Assembly: GCF_018613235.1 (NCBI RefSeq)
Contig: NZ_JAGGQP010000001.1
Span: forward strand, 1-64,000
DNA from: Bacillus sp. ISL-41
GTDB taxonomy: Bacteria; Bacillota; Bacilli; Bacillales; Cytobacillaceae
DNA: 64,000 bases
Direction: 5' to 3'
Every line of letters begins with the position of its first letter. Position 1 is the stretch's first letter. A program made the position numbers and the translations under genes. Below, piece after piece: positions 41,871-51,449 of the stretch. The notes below the pieces were generated by a model. It made no database searches, was not told where the DNA came from, and saw only the letters and a list, made by a program, of their open reading frames with translations.

Positions 41871-42272
41871 TCAAAAGCCGTCCGTCCCGCCAAATGCAAT
41901 GCAGTAGCCATCAGGGTCTTTGATGGCAAACTCCTTCCAGGGGCCATTATTCTCATCAACCCATGGCTCAATGGCCATTTGCGCCCCCTTTTCTTTGAAT
42001 TCATGGTATAACTCATCAAGCGAATTCCAGTCTTCAACATAGCAATATAGGTCGAACCCCTGCTTTTCACTTGCTGCCGGCGGATTAGGCCTCACATCTT
42101 TCGGTTCGCTGGCTTGCAGCAGTTTTATTGCCAGTCCAGAAAACCCATCACGAATGGCCCACCAGTCCGTCACCTCGCAGCCTAATACATCAGAGTAAAA
42201 ATTCCGCGATTTTTCCAGGTCCGATACCAATAAAACCTTTAATGAACTGTGAATCTGTCTTTTGTGCTCCAT
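41871..42272 (-). CDS. VOC-superfamily (glyoxalase/bleomycin-resistance-like) protein
   Basis: A 133-aa protein with the paired beta-alpha-beta-beta-beta modules of the vicinal-oxygen-chelate fold: SSLKVLLVSDLEKSRNFYSDVLGCEVTDWW, then FDLYCYVEDWNSLDELYHEFKEKGAQM and FAIKDPDGYCIAFGG with the metal-type Glu replaced by Ala-Phe. Activity is therefore unclear; it may be a binding protein or dioxygenase-like. I start at the ATG at 42272 (AGGAGG upstream), 19 bp after the activator stop, so it shares that transcript. Confidence 0.8.
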   Translation of the reverse strand: MEHKRQIHSSLKVLLVSDLEKSRNFYSDVLGCEVTDWWAIRDGFSGLAIKLLQASEPKDVRPNPPAASEKQGFDLYCYVEDWNSLDELYHEFKEKGAQMAIEPWVDENNGPWKEFAIKDPDGYCIAFGGTDGF

Positions 42273-42291
42273 TCCATTTCCTCCTGTAAGT

Positions 42292-45200
42292 CTATTGATT
42301 ATGTCCTTCAATAATCATCTCATACATATGCCTAGTCGGTTCCAGCGGAGTGACTCCCAGTTCCTCCTCCAGCACTTCACTGCATTTTTTATACCATCGT
42401 ATTGCCTGCGGGCGATTGTTCTTCCGATAATAGCAAAACATCAGCAATCGGTAGGCTTCCTCCCATGTCCTGTCTCTATGGAGGATTTTTTGGCACCAAT
42501 GAATGGCAGAATCATAGTTTTCACGCCTTACATTCAGCTGAGCGAGCTTTTCGGCACTGCGCAAAAAATATACAAGCAGCCGTTCACGTTCATTGAGGCA
42601 CCAATCCTCATACCGTCGTTCAGGAAGATAATCCCCGTTATATAAATTCAAGGCACGTTCTAATTCTTCCATAGACTTTTCGGTGTTCTTTTCTTCAAGG
42701 CCGGCTTCTGCCCATTCTTCAAAAATACGGGAATCCAGTTCAATTGCTGCCTGAGGGTTAATTCCGTAGCCTGTTCCCTCCCTGATAATGAAAAACGGGG
42801 TGGATCTCGCCTTGCGGGCAGGCTCCAGTACATTATTCAAGGCATTCAGAGCAACTTTAAAGTCCCTGTCTGCACTTTTTTCCTCATGGACTGGCCATAG
42901 AATCTGGAAAATGTCCTCCTTCATCAGGAACTGGCTTCTCTTCGTCAAGAAAAGCTGGAAAAGCTCTTTTGCTTTCCCCCTCTGCCAATCCCTGTCCTCC
43001 ACTTCCCGGTCTCCAAGCCAGAGCCTGAATTGACCAAGCGTTTGTACTCTTAATGTATAGCCAGGGTGGGCATTCAAGCGCGGAATTTTCAAATCCTCCA
43101 GCAGCTTCTCTGCATATCCGGGCATTATCGAGTGCTTTACTGCTTGAATGAGCATCGGGGCGAAAATTTGCAAGTCCCGGGGACCAAATGTCGTCCGCTT
43201 TTTCAGGAAAAATTCATATCCTCCTGTCTTCATCCATTTTAAAAAGCTTGAAAATGCTGTTCTGAACTCCTGCTCGTCATTTAAAGAGAAATAATAATAG
43301 GACGTCCAAAACGCTAGCAGCATCCTGCCATATTCATCGCCGCACTGACTGATCAGTCCCTCTGCTTTGCGAAGGTTCTCGAATGCTTCCTTGTGCCTTT
43401 CGTTGTAGATTGACGCAATGGCCAGGCATAAGGTAATGAGGGCTGACAGCCAAACATCCTTCACCTGTTCTGTTTCCAGCAGCGCCTTTCTTCCAGCCTC
43501 AGCTGCCCTTTCATATTCACGCCTTGATCCATAGAGGATACACAGGCCCATCAGCGGTTCGGCCTTCCCTCTTTCGATGCTCAGACGCCCCATGATATCG
43601 AGTGCCGTTTCATAGCATTTTTCTGCCAGAGCCAGGTCATATTGTTCAATCAGCTGGACTGCATGGCCCATCCTGATCCATCCGCAAGCCTCCACAAATG
43701 GAGCCTGGATGTCAATCCCATACTGTATCCCTGATTGAGACAAGGTCTTCGCCTGCATGCCATTGCCTGTAAAAGCTTCAATCAATGCCAGCAGCAAATC
43801 CGTTTCCCTATGTGATTGCGGCAAATGCTGCTTTTCATCCAGATGCCCATTTGTTTTAACATCATTTAGAATCCTTCTCGTTTCTTCAAATCGGCCGGTC
43901 CTTAAAGTTAGCCGGGCTTCCAGGTTTCCATCCTCAATATGGACACCCATCGACCTTGCCCGTTCTATCCATTTTTCTGCCTTCAGAGCCTGCCCGGAAT
44001 TGATCAGGTTTTCAGCAAGAAGGCGATAGAGCCTTCCCGTTTCCTCTGCAGCAGCATCAAGCATCGCCTCTTCCCGAAGCTCAATAGCCTGAGCTAAAAT
44101 GCGTTCAGCCTTAAGCGGCTGGATTGTATCAAGATAAATTTTCGCTTTGCCTTCGAGTGCCTTGCTTTTCCATTCCGCATTTCCCATTCTGTCAGCTGTC
44201 TGAATTGCCTGTTCATAACATGCTTCGGCTTGCTTGTACAATGAGCGGTAACGGTACACTTCGCCTTCAAGAAATAAAAGTGACCAATAGCGGTTTTTAT
44301 CTTCCAGCGGGATTCTTGCCAGCCGCTCCTGCAGATTCTCGAGCTTTCCCATTTCGAGAAGCTCCATCCCCTGTTCATCCATAATCGCCGCAGCTGCCTG
44401 ATATTGGCCAATTTTTTCATAGCAGTATAAAGCCTCTTCCCACTGTCCTTTTTTTTCAAAATAATAGGCACTGTTCATCATTAAAACTCTGTATTGTTCA
44501 GGCTGGCTTGTGATCAGCCTGTTCTCGAGGAATTCGCGGAAAAGGGCATGATACCTGAACTGGCTCTCGCCAATCTCTTGAATGAACAGGTTTTTCACAG
44601 TCAGCTGCTGCAGCATCTGGATGGAACCGTTCATACCGAGGATATGGTCACATACATCCGTGCTTATTTCTTCAAAGATGCTTGTCTGTTCAAGAAACTG
44701 CTGGATCATTGGGGGCTGTTTCGAAAACACTTCATAAACCAAGTATTGAAAAAGATCCTCAAGCGACTTTGCAGGCTCTGCCAGGAGCTCGTCAAGGCTA
44801 TGAAGATGCGGCAGCTGCTGAGCGATCATTCCAATTGCGATGACCCACCCTTCTGTAATGTGATACAGCTGGTCAATCTGTTCGTCGCTAATAGTCATCT
44901 GATAATGATCAGAAAGGAGCAGCTCAATTTCTTCTTTGCCGAAAATCAAATCTGCCTTCGAAATTTCATTTAACTCATTTTTCGCCCTTATCTTAGCAAG
45001 TACTTTCCAGCCCGGCTTTGTTCTGGCCGAAATCACAAGATGGAGATGGCCCGGCATATGCTCCAGCAGTTTTTCCATCCAGACATTGATATGGTAGGAA
45101 TGTTCGATCGCGTGGAAATCATCAAGGATGACAATGATCTGTTCCGGTATCTGAAGGATCTCATTGATGAAAAGTGAAGAGAGCATACCTAGTTCCTCTT

Positions 45201-45534
45201 CCCTTATATAACGGTCCATTTTTTTCATATATGGTATTAACTCGTGGCCAAAGTCCGGGAACAAGGTTTGAATCGATGCTGTCAAATAGGAAAGAAACGG
45301 AAGAATATCGTCATCGGAAGAAGTGATTGTATACCAGCAGCATGACTGTTTCTGGTCTTTGACATGCAATGCCAGAGCCGTGCTCTTGCCATAACCGGCG
45401 CCCGCCTGGATAATGGTCAGCGGCTTTTCGGAAATCGCTTTCATTTTCCTCGATAATTTTGCCCGCCTTATCCATTGTTCCTGTAAGCCAGGAACAATTA
45501 ATTTTGTTTTGATCAATGGCAATGTTCCCTGCAT
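42292..45534 (-). CDS. STAND-ATPase/BTAD transcriptional activator (MalT/SARP-like)
   Basis: A 1080-aa cytosolic regulator. The N-terminal NTPase (about 10-330) opens like MalT (LIKTKLIVPG, RRAKLSRKM) with Walker A QAGAGYGKSTAL and Walker B IIVILDDFHAIE. TPR-like helical repeats fill about 380-820. An OmpR-type winged helix (about 835-930: LGQFRLWLGDREVEDRDWQRGKAKELFQ) precedes a bacterial transcriptional activation domain, BTAD (about 940-1075). Proteins of this plan bind an inducer in the TPR part and act on direct repeats. It probably controls the liv operon and the ligase gene, whose promoters carry 11-bp-spaced heptads. It is co-transcribed with the VOC gene. Confidence 0.85.
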   Translation of the reverse strand: MQGTLPLIKTKLIVPGLQEQWIRRAKLSRKMKAISEKPLTIIQAGAGYGKSTALALHVKDQKQSCCWYTITSSDDDILPFLSYLTASIQTLFPDFGHELIPYMKKMDRYIREEELGMLSSLFINEILQIPEQIIVILDDFHAIEHSYHINVWMEKLLEHMPGHLHLVISARTKPGWKVLAKIRAKNELNEISKADLIFGKEEIELLLSDHYQMTISDEQIDQLYHITEGWVIAIGMIAQQLPHLHSLDELLAEPAKSLEDLFQYLVYEVFSKQPPMIQQFLEQTSIFEEISTDVCDHILGMNGSIQMLQQLTVKNLFIQEIGESQFRYHALFREFLENRLITSQPEQYRVLMMNSAYYFEKKGQWEEALYCYEKIGQYQAAAAIMDEQGMELLEMGKLENLQERLARIPLEDKNRYWSLLFLEGEVYRYRSLYKQAEACYEQAIQTADRMGNAEWKSKALEGKAKIYLDTIQPLKAERILAQAIELREEAMLDAAAEETGRLYRLLAENLINSGQALKAEKWIERARSMGVHIEDGNLEARLTLRTGRFEETRRILNDVKTNGHLDEKQHLPQSHRETDLLLALIEAFTGNGMQAKTLSQSGIQYGIDIQAPFVEACGWIRMGHAVQLIEQYDLALAEKCYETALDIMGRLSIERGKAEPLMGLCILYGSRREYERAAEAGRKALLETEQVKDVWLSALITLCLAIASIYNERHKEAFENLRKAEGLISQCGDEYGRMLLAFWTSYYYFSLNDEQEFRTAFSSFLKWMKTGGYEFFLKKRTTFGPRDLQIFAPMLIQAVKHSIMPGYAEKLLEDLKIPRLNAHPGYTLRVQTLGQFRLWLGDREVEDRDWQRGKAKELFQLFLTKRSQFLMKEDIFQILWPVHEEKSADRDFKVALNALNNVLEPARKARSTPFFIIREGTGYGINPQAAIELDSRIFEEWAEAGLEEKNTEKSMEELERALNLYNGDYLPERRYEDWCLNERERLLVYFLRSAEKLAQLNVRRENYDSAIHWCQKILHRDRTWEEAYRLLMFCYYRKNNRPQAIRWYKKCSEVLEEELGVTPLEPTRHMYEMIIEGHNQ

Positions 45535-45594
45535 ATAATCTCCGCCCTGTTATCATGATAATGTTTTCAGTCTAACATGGACGAAATAAAAAAA

Positions 45595-45614
45595 GACTCG
45601 AAAATTGACGAGTC
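45595..45614 (-). terminator. Terminator after signal peptidase gene
   Basis: GACTCG (45595-45600) pairs with CGAGTC (45609-45614). The minus strand continues with seven T residues (45594-45588). It separates sipV from the activator gene. Confidence 0.85.
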
Positions 45615-45637
45615 CTTCCACTTCTCTATATGTATTG

Positions 45638-46192
45638 TCAGAACGATATATCCATTTCTTCGAGCGGCCAGTATCTAAGATTAACCTTGCCAACGACCTG
45701 ATCCTCTGAAATGAAGCCAAATTGCCGGCTGTCCCAGCTTCCAAGGCGGTTATCGCCAAGTACAAACAACTTTCCTTCAGGCACTCTTTCAACCCCAGTC
45801 AAGTCTTCAATAGTAAAATCGCCTGTCAAGTAGCCTCCGGGGGATTGTTCGCGGTACTGCTTCAAAAAAGGTTCATTCACTTTTTTGCCATTGATGAATA
45901 ACATATCCTCCCGATATTCTACTTTTTCTCCTGGCAAGCCGATGACCCGCTTCACATAATCCTCTTCCTCATTCGCATGGAATACGATCACGTCAAACCT
46001 TTCAAGATCTTCCGTCTCATATCCCAGCTTATTGACTACGACTTTATTTCCGTCCTCCAGAGTCGGAAGCATGGATTCCCCTTCAACTACATAATTGGAA
46101 AAAAAGAAAATCCTGATAAAGACAAATATGATCATTCCGAGAGCAAAAGCCTTGATCCATTCAAGACCTTCCCTTTTCATGACTTGTATCAT
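45638..46192 (-). CDS. sipV: Type I signal peptidase
   Basis: A 184-aa membrane serine protease that removes signal peptides from secreted proteins. One N-terminal anchor (about 10-32) is followed by the catalytic Ser in VEGESMLPTL (about 40) and the catalytic Lys in DYVKRVIGLPGE (about 82); then GDNRLGSWDSRQFG, the conserved box E. The single anchor is the Gram-positive form. Its place directly after yhjE corresponds to B. subtilis sipV; the length is closer to SipS/SipT, so the symbol rests on synteny. Confidence 0.88.
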   Translation of the reverse strand: MIQVMKREGLEWIKAFALGMIIFVFIRIFFFSNYVVEGESMLPTLEDGNKVVVNKLGYETEDLERFDVIVFHANEEEDYVKRVIGLPGEKVEYREDMLFINGKKVNEPFLKQYREQSPGGYLTGDFTIEDLTGVERVPEGKLFVLGDNRLGSWDSRQFGFISEDQVVGKVNLRYWPLEEMDISF

Positions 46193-46225
46193 CGACTACC
46201 TTCACCACCTGTTATCCTGTTCCTG

Positions 46226-46843
46226 CTATTTGTCATTATCGTCTTTTCCAACACTCATATTCATCTTTACTTCAATTCTTTTGCCGATATACCAAAGAAT
46301 GGCGATTACAGCCAGAACGATGGCAGTTCGCGCAGGATTGGTAATCAATGAACGAATATCATATCCTACGAAACTGATCGTAAATATCATCACCATTTTC
46401 CCGGTTATTACTGCAAGCATATACTGAGCCATACTGATTTTAGAAAGCCCTGCCACAATATTGACGAGGGCAGATGGAGTGAAAGGGAAGCACAGCATCA
46501 GGAAGATTGGCCCAAAACCGTGGCGTTCTATCCAATTCATCCCCTTTTGGACTTTAGGATGACGCTGCAAGAACCTAAGTATTCTTCCCTGGCCGTACCT
46601 GCGAAAAATCAAGAAAACGAGCAATGCTCCGAGAACGGCTCCAGTCCAGGAAAAGAGAAACCCAAGCCACAGCCCAAACGCGTTCGCATTCGCCATGACA
46701 AATAAAAACAAAGGCAGGAACGGCAAAAACGCCTCAAGCATGGGCAGAAGAATGCCGGGAATCGGCCCAAAAGAGCGGTATTGGCTGAGCAAATCCATAA
46801 TGTTTTCAATTGTAAACCATTCTTTCATCAGTTCTACATCCAT
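46226..46843 (-). CDS. yhjE: TVP38/TMEM64 (DedA-like) membrane protein, YhjE
   Basis: A 205-aa protein with about five hydrophobic segments and the family core GRILRFLQRHPKVQKGMNWIERHGFGPIFLMLCFPFTPSALVNIVAGLSKI. Such proteins act in lipid or undecaprenyl-phosphate handling and membrane homeostasis; a specific role is unknown. I start at the ATG at 46843 behind AAGGAG; the upstream TTG in frame is not needed. It is 33 bp upstream of sipV, the same pair as in B. subtilis. Confidence 0.82.
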   Translation of the reverse strand: MDVELMKEWFTIENIMDLLSQYRSFGPIPGILLPMLEAFLPFLPLFLFVMANANAFGLWLGFLFSWTGAVLGALLVFLIFRRYGQGRILRFLQRHPKVQKGMNWIERHGFGPIFLMLCFPFTPSALVNIVAGLSKISMAQYMLAVITGKMVMIFTISFVGYDIRSLITNPARTAIVLAVIAILWYIGKRIEVKMNMSVGKDDNDK

Positions 46844-46982
46844 TGAAATCTCCTTGTCCAAACAACTCGGTAATCAGAAACCTGAAATCTTAATAGGCTT
46901 CTGACTACCTTATCCTTTTACCTCTTAAAAATAATTGTACACCTCTAATTCTTAATTGGGGAATTTTTAACAACAGCCTATC

Positions 46983-47921
46983 CTATTTAGATAGAAATTC
47001 CTGCAGCGCGGCCCTGTTCTCTTCAAAGTTTATTACTAAAACTGCTCCTGCACCGCTCACCCTCTGATTTTCGAATGAACCCTCTACAGGGATCCTCATT
47101 GTTTCGATATTCCGATTGTCTTTTGAAATCAGGCCTTTTCCCATAAATATGATATCGCCTGTATCCATATTGGTATTGACAAACGGTGTCAGGACTCCCA
47201 CCAATTTAGGGAGTTTCGGCAATGTCTGGATGCTGGCGAACTGCTTGCCGACTTCCTTTATGACATTTTGCTGGCGTTCAACACGGCCAAAGTCACCAAC
47301 TGCATCCTGGCGAAATCGGACATATCCAAGCAGATGCTTCCCATCCAGTCTCTGTACACCTGGTTCCAGTGTGACACCAATTCCCTCGGACATTCTCTTT
47401 TCAACATTGACTTCAACACCTTCAGGGAATGCTTCATCAACCAGACGGACAAACCCCTCAAAATCAACTATTGAATAATATTGAAGGCTGACATCGAAGT
47501 TCTCTTTTATGGTCTGCCGCAATAATTCCGGCCCGCCAAGCGCAAAAGCAGAGTTGATTTTATTCTTTCCGTGACCCGGGATCTCCACATACGTATCCCT
47601 CATGATTGAGGTCAATTTATAAGATTCTGTATCTGGATTATAGCTGGCGATCATAATTGTATCTGCACGCGAAGTTTCCTTCCCTCTTGCATCACTGCCA
47701 ATCAGCAGGATATTCGTCAAGCCATTGCTGTCGCTCTCGCCATTGAAATGATACTCCTGTTTGTTTTCTTCCGCTGCCTTTTCTGAATCATTCACCCCGG
47801 AACGGTACTGCATATAGGAATACAGCGCTGCTGCTCCGACCAGAAGGAATAACAGCAGAAAAATGCCTGACCACCTGACTCTCTTTTTTCTTTTCTTGTG
47901 TTGATGCCTATCAGATCTCAT
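46983..47921 (-). CDS. LytR-CpsA-Psr (LCP) family cell-wall glycopolymer ligase
   Basis: A 312-aa type II membrane protein. A very basic N-terminus (RHQHKKRKKR) precedes one transmembrane helix (about 18-38). The extracellular LCP domain (about 70-290) keeps NILLIGSDARGKETSRADTIMIASYNPDT, SIMRDTYVEIPGHGKNKINSAFALGG and RFRQDAVGDFGRVERQQ with the Arg/Asp residues of the polyprenyl-phosphate site. LCP enzymes attach teichoic acid or other polymers to peptidoglycan. It resembles the TagT/TagU/TagV group, but which polymer is handled cannot be said. Confidence 0.88.
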   Translation of the reverse strand: MRSDRHQHKKRKKRVRWSGIFLLLFLLVGAAALYSYMQYRSGVNDSEKAAEENKQEYHFNGESDSNGLTNILLIGSDARGKETSRADTIMIASYNPDTESYKLTSIMRDTYVEIPGHGKNKINSAFALGGPELLRQTIKENFDVSLQYYSIVDFEGFVRLVDEAFPEGVEVNVEKRMSEGIGVTLEPGVQRLDGKHLLGYVRFRQDAVGDFGRVERQQNVIKEVGKQFASIQTLPKLPKLVGVLTPFVNTNMDTGDIIFMGKGLISKDNRNIETMRIPVEGSFENQRVSGAGAVLVINFEENRAALQEFLSK

Positions 47922-48121
47922 ACGAAAAACCCTTCCGATTTATAGGTATTGTTGTAACAGGACTTTTATTAAGTCCTTTTTGTTAACTTGTTGCTTTTGC
48001 AATGTTTTGATTCACAGCCGGACTAGTTGATTAGCAACATTAATTCGAAAGCAACACTTTATTACTATTTTCCTTCTTTACCTATAACCTTAAACTTATC
48101 TGGAGAATTTTTCAAAAATTA

Positions 48122-48148
48122 ACCCGCGGCATAGAGCATGCCGCGGGT
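48122..48148 (-). terminator. Terminator after S9 peptidase gene
   Basis: ACCCGCGGCAT (48122-48132) pairs perfectly with ATGCCGCGGGT (48138-48148). The minus strand continues TAATTTTTGAAAAATTC, a moderate U-tract. It lies 16 bp after the stop. Confidence 0.8.
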
Positions 48149-48163
48149 AGTGATTCGTTCATT

Positions 48164-50146
48164 TTATAGATGGCTATTGAACCAATCAACAATAGACGCC
48201 AGCCTGCTCAGGCGCAGATTAGGCTTTCCGCTTCTCGAAAGCTCATGGTTGGATTCAGGGAAGCGGATGAACTTTGTTTCCTTCCCTTGTCTTTTCAAGG
48301 CGATGAATAGCTGCTCTGCTTGTTCAATTGGACAGCGATAGTCCTTTTCACTGTGAAGAATCAATAATGGTGTCTTGATTTTATCCACATAGGCGATAGG
48401 TGAATGCTTCCATAATGTTTCCAAATCACTGAGGTCAGCCTGTATCTGCCACTCTGTAAAATAGTAACCGATATCGCTGACGCCGTAAAAACTGATCCAG
48501 TTTGAAATCGAACGCTGAGTAACGGCTGCCTTGAATCTGTCCGTATGTCCGACAATCCAGTTTGTCATGAATCCGCCATAGCTCCCGCCTGTCACTCCCA
48601 ATCGATCGTTGTCAATGAAATCGTAATTTTCCAGCGCGTAATCAACAGCATCCATTACATCCTGGTAGTCTCCTCCGCCATAATCCCCGCGCACAGCATT
48701 GACGAATTGCTGTCCGTAACCATGGCTGCCGCGTGGATTGATATAGAGGACTCCGTAGCCTTCAGCCGCCAGGACCTGGAATTCATTAAAGTATGAGTTC
48801 GCATACATAGCGTGCGGTCCCCCGTGGACTTCAAGAATCAGCGGATATTTCTTTCCTTCTTCGCACCCGGCAGGCTTCATGATCCAGCCGTGCAGCGGGG
48901 TGCCGTCACTTGCTTCGAAAGAAATTGGCTCTGACTTCGATAAAGTGACCGACTCCAGGACCTTTTCATTTACGGACGTCAGCTGTTTCATCTCACCAGT
49001 GGTTACTTCAAGCTGGAACAATTCTCCCGGCAGCACCGGATTGCTGATGGCTGCAATGATTCTCTGGTTTTTGCGGTCAAGAGTGTACCCATAAACATGC
49101 TGCTGGTCAAGAAGTGCCGGATACACTTCGCCCTCAAGGTTCGCAAAATATAAAACGGTGTTTCCCTGGTCGCTCGCAAGGAAATAAAAACTCCCGCTAT
49201 CTTCGCCCCAGATCAACCCCGGGCTGTGCGCTCCCTGGTGGAAGTCAGCGGCAACAGCGTCACCAACAAGGATATCCATGTTTTCCGTCACGCATTGGAT
49301 GTTACCCGTCTCGATATCCCGAACCCACAACTGGGTTAGTGTTGCATTTTCAAACCCTCGCTCATGCCCCGTGTAGCCAAGATACTTTCCGTCAGGAGAA
49401 AAGACAGCATTCCCGAAGTAGCCCGTGCCATTTGTCAGTTTCGTTTTATTACCTGTCTCGATGTCCATCAGCCATAAATCACTTTTGAAAGAGAAATCGC
49501 GTTCAGGTGACTCATCTGCCGACAATACAAGGCTTCTGGCATCAGGAGACCAGCATTGCACATGATAATCCACTTCACCTTTTGCCACAAGCTCTGCCTT
49601 GCCATCTTCAAGATTCACGATGACTGTCTGCTTGTACTTTCCGTCCCAGAAACCAGCTGCATCTGATTTATATTTCATTTCCACAGCAACGAACGGTTCA
49701 AGCTTCTTGTCATCCTTCTTTTCTTCTGCTTTTTCAAGCAAATCTTCATCAGGCTTCAAGGATACGGAACAGGCGATTCGATCACCATACGGAGACCAGA
49801 CTGGTCCATTTGCACCATTCCTGAAATCAGTTGCCTGCTTCGCTTCCCCGCCTGCGGAATCCATAACGAATATCTGGTTTTTGCCGCTGCGGTTTGAAAC
49901 AAAAGCCAGCTTCGTTCCGTCCGGTGCCCACCTTGGGGAATGGTTGCGGTATTCACCGTAAGTCCATTGCTTCGGCTCTCCGCCTTCTTCCATGTCAATT
50001 ATGTATAAATTAGAGGCATAATCATTTTTACTCTCCAGCATCTCTGTCTGTACAAACACACACTTCTTGCCATCAGGTGAAAACTGAGGGTCAGTAACGG
50101 ACTTTAATTCAAATAAATCCTCTGCTTTGATAAATCTCTTTTCCAT
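48164..50146 (-). CDS. S9-family peptidase (acylaminoacyl-peptidase/YuxL-like)
   Basis: A 660-aa cytosolic serine peptidase. A beta-propeller with repeated SPDGK/APDGTKLAFVSNRSG blades occupies about 15-370. The alpha/beta hydrolase domain (about 400-660) has HGWIMKPAG, EVHGGPHAMY, the nucleophile GVTGGSYGGFMTNW, an acid near HSEKDYRCP, and the catalytic His in FPESNHELSRSG. I start at the ATG at 50146 behind GGAAGGATGG; the ORF extends 36 bp upstream without a ribosome site. The size is near B. subtilis YuxL (657 aa). The family removes acyl-amino acids or short oligopeptides. Confidence 0.88.
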   Translation of the reverse strand: MEKRFIKAEDLFELKSVTDPQFSPDGKKCVFVQTEMLESKNDYASNLYIIDMEEGGEPKQWTYGEYRNHSPRWAPDGTKLAFVSNRSGKNQIFVMDSAGGEAKQATDFRNGANGPVWSPYGDRIACSVSLKPDEDLLEKAEEKKDDKKLEPFVAVEMKYKSDAAGFWDGKYKQTVIVNLEDGKAELVAKGEVDYHVQCWSPDARSLVLSADESPERDFSFKSDLWLMDIETGNKTKLTNGTGYFGNAVFSPDGKYLGYTGHERGFENATLTQLWVRDIETGNIQCVTENMDILVGDAVAADFHQGAHSPGLIWGEDSGSFYFLASDQGNTVLYFANLEGEVYPALLDQQHVYGYTLDRKNQRIIAAISNPVLPGELFQLEVTTGEMKQLTSVNEKVLESVTLSKSEPISFEASDGTPLHGWIMKPAGCEEGKKYPLILEVHGGPHAMYANSYFNEFQVLAAEGYGVLYINPRGSHGYGQQFVNAVRGDYGGGDYQDVMDAVDYALENYDFIDNDRLGVTGGSYGGFMTNWIVGHTDRFKAAVTQRSISNWISFYGVSDIGYYFTEWQIQADLSDLETLWKHSPIAYVDKIKTPLLILHSEKDYRCPIEQAEQLFIALKRQGKETKFIRFPESNHELSRSGKPNLRLSRLASIVDWFNSHL

Positions 50147-50396
50147 CTCGGTAGCCATCCTTCCAAAGTTAAAATTATTCACTTTATTTATTTCGATAAC
50201 AGAAATAAATCTCCTGCTTTTATTTTCGAAAAAAGGTCCTTAAGTGCCTCACTTCCCCAACTCTGCAAGTTTCCTTTTGTTTTGGAGAAGATGATAGTGA
50301 TGAGTAAATTTTTTTACCCTCTTGAAATCCTCTTCAAAATCCAGTACGATAATTACGAACAAATGTTCTTATTTTATACAGAAGGGACAGAGTAAA

Positions 50397-50786
50397 ATGA
50401 CAAGGATTCCTGAGAAAGACCGTGATATTATGGAGCAGGCTATCTATTTGCCGATGGTATTGGTCGTGCTCAACCGGGATCTTTCTGTCGTTGAAAATAG
50501 TCCATTCAAATTAAAGAAGCCTTATTTGGAACTAATTGAAGAAACAATGAAAGCAGTCCAGAAAGAACTCTTCATCGTGAAAAGCTACCTCAAAAAGAAT
50601 AACCTTAAAGTTGAAGAAGTAAAGCGGGATGACGCCTTCACCATGTTCCTCTTCATCTACAAAGGCTACGAAGAACAGCATAACTATTTCAATCCCCGAA
50701 TACGCAACAAAGTCCAGGAGCTGATGGTCCACTACCTTTTCAAACGGTTTAAATCCATTGCAGCAGAACAAAAAGAATCCGGCTGA
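50397..50786 (+). CDS. yhjD: YhjD-like protein, 129 aa
   Basis: A small basic soluble protein starting MTRIPEKDRDIMEQAIYLPMVLVVLNRD behind AAGGGAC; the ORF runs 75 bp further upstream without support. It is mostly helical with many Lys/Glu. The assignment to YhjD rests on size and its place between comK and yhjE, as in B. subtilis. Function is unknown. Its terminator overlaps the stop codon. Confidence 0.6.
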   Translation: MTRIPEKDRDIMEQAIYLPMVLVVLNRDLSVVENSPFKLKKPYLELIEETMKAVQKELFIVKSYLKKNNLKVEEVKRDDAFTMFLFIYKGYEEQHNYFNPRIRNKVQELMVHYLFKRFKSIAAEQKESG

Positions 50787-50798
50787 AAAACCGGATTC
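50775..50798. terminator. Bidirectional terminator (yhjD / comK)
   Basis: GAATCCGG (50775-50782) pairs with CCGGATTC (50791-50798), with an A/T-rich loop. On the minus strand TTTTTG follows, serving comK; on the plus strand TTCATTC follows, a weaker end for yhjD. Confidence 0.75.
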
Positions 50799-50803
50799 TT
50801 CAT

Positions 50804-51382
50804 TCAGTCTTTATATACCTCACTGACGAGGCTGGCATGAGGATACCCTTGCGTTTCACTGAATTTTGGCCCATGAAGAAGATATAGCGCTTTACGTTCA
50901 GTTTCTTTCATCCGCTGCATGAATTTGGTGCGCAGCAGGGATGTCCGCAGCAGCTGGTTTTCAAATGAATGATGGGATACCGGAAGAATCAGGGTTTTCT
51001 TATTCCTGAAGGTAACCTGTGTACTGTGAGCATCCACCTTCTTATGGAATAATACATGCTCATGTGAAACCCATATGCAATCCGGTTTTGTAGGTGAGCT
51101 TGTAGGCATGAAATAAATGGAGCTTATAGGGTCGATGATGATAGGGGTTTTGTGGGTGATCCCGGTAAGCTGTTTCGTTCCCTCTTTCCTGCCATCGTAA
51201 CTGCTGCCAAAATATTTGCAGCTTTTCTTAACGATATCTATTGGTCTGAACGGGGATAAATACTCCTCCTCCAGCTCGATCACCCTGGAGTAAATCCTGC
51301 TGCCGTATTCTTCAGGAATAATTATCATGGTAAAAGGATTTATTTCGTACTCTTCAACTAAGTTCTTTGTATTACTTGTCAT
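50804..51382 (-). CDS. comK: Competence transcription factor ComK
   Basis: A 192-aa DNA-binding master activator of genetic competence. Recognised by the N-terminal YEINPFTMIIIPEEYGSRIYSRVIE, the middle KSCKYFGSSYDGRKEGTKQLTGITHKTPIIIDP, and the basic SHHSFENQLLRTSLLRTKFMQRM. B. subtilis ComK is also 192 aa. It binds A/T boxes of type AAAAN5TTTT and activates its own gene. The ATG follows AGGAGGTGA. It is divergent from yhzC, as expected by synteny. Confidence 0.95.
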   Translation of the reverse strand: MTSNTKNLVEEYEINPFTMIIIPEEYGSRIYSRVIELEEEYLSPFRPIDIVKKSCKYFGSSYDGRKEGTKQLTGITHKTPIIIDPISSIYFMPTSSPTKPDCIWVSHEHVLFHKKVDAHSTQVTFRNKKTLILPVSHHSFENQLLRTSLLRTKFMQRMKETERKALYLLHGPKFSETQGYPHASLVSEVYKD

Positions 51383-51449
51383 TCCTTCACCTCCTAAAAT
51401 ACCTTATACCCTATTTTACCATAAGTGTTTAAATTTTATTTAATTACAG

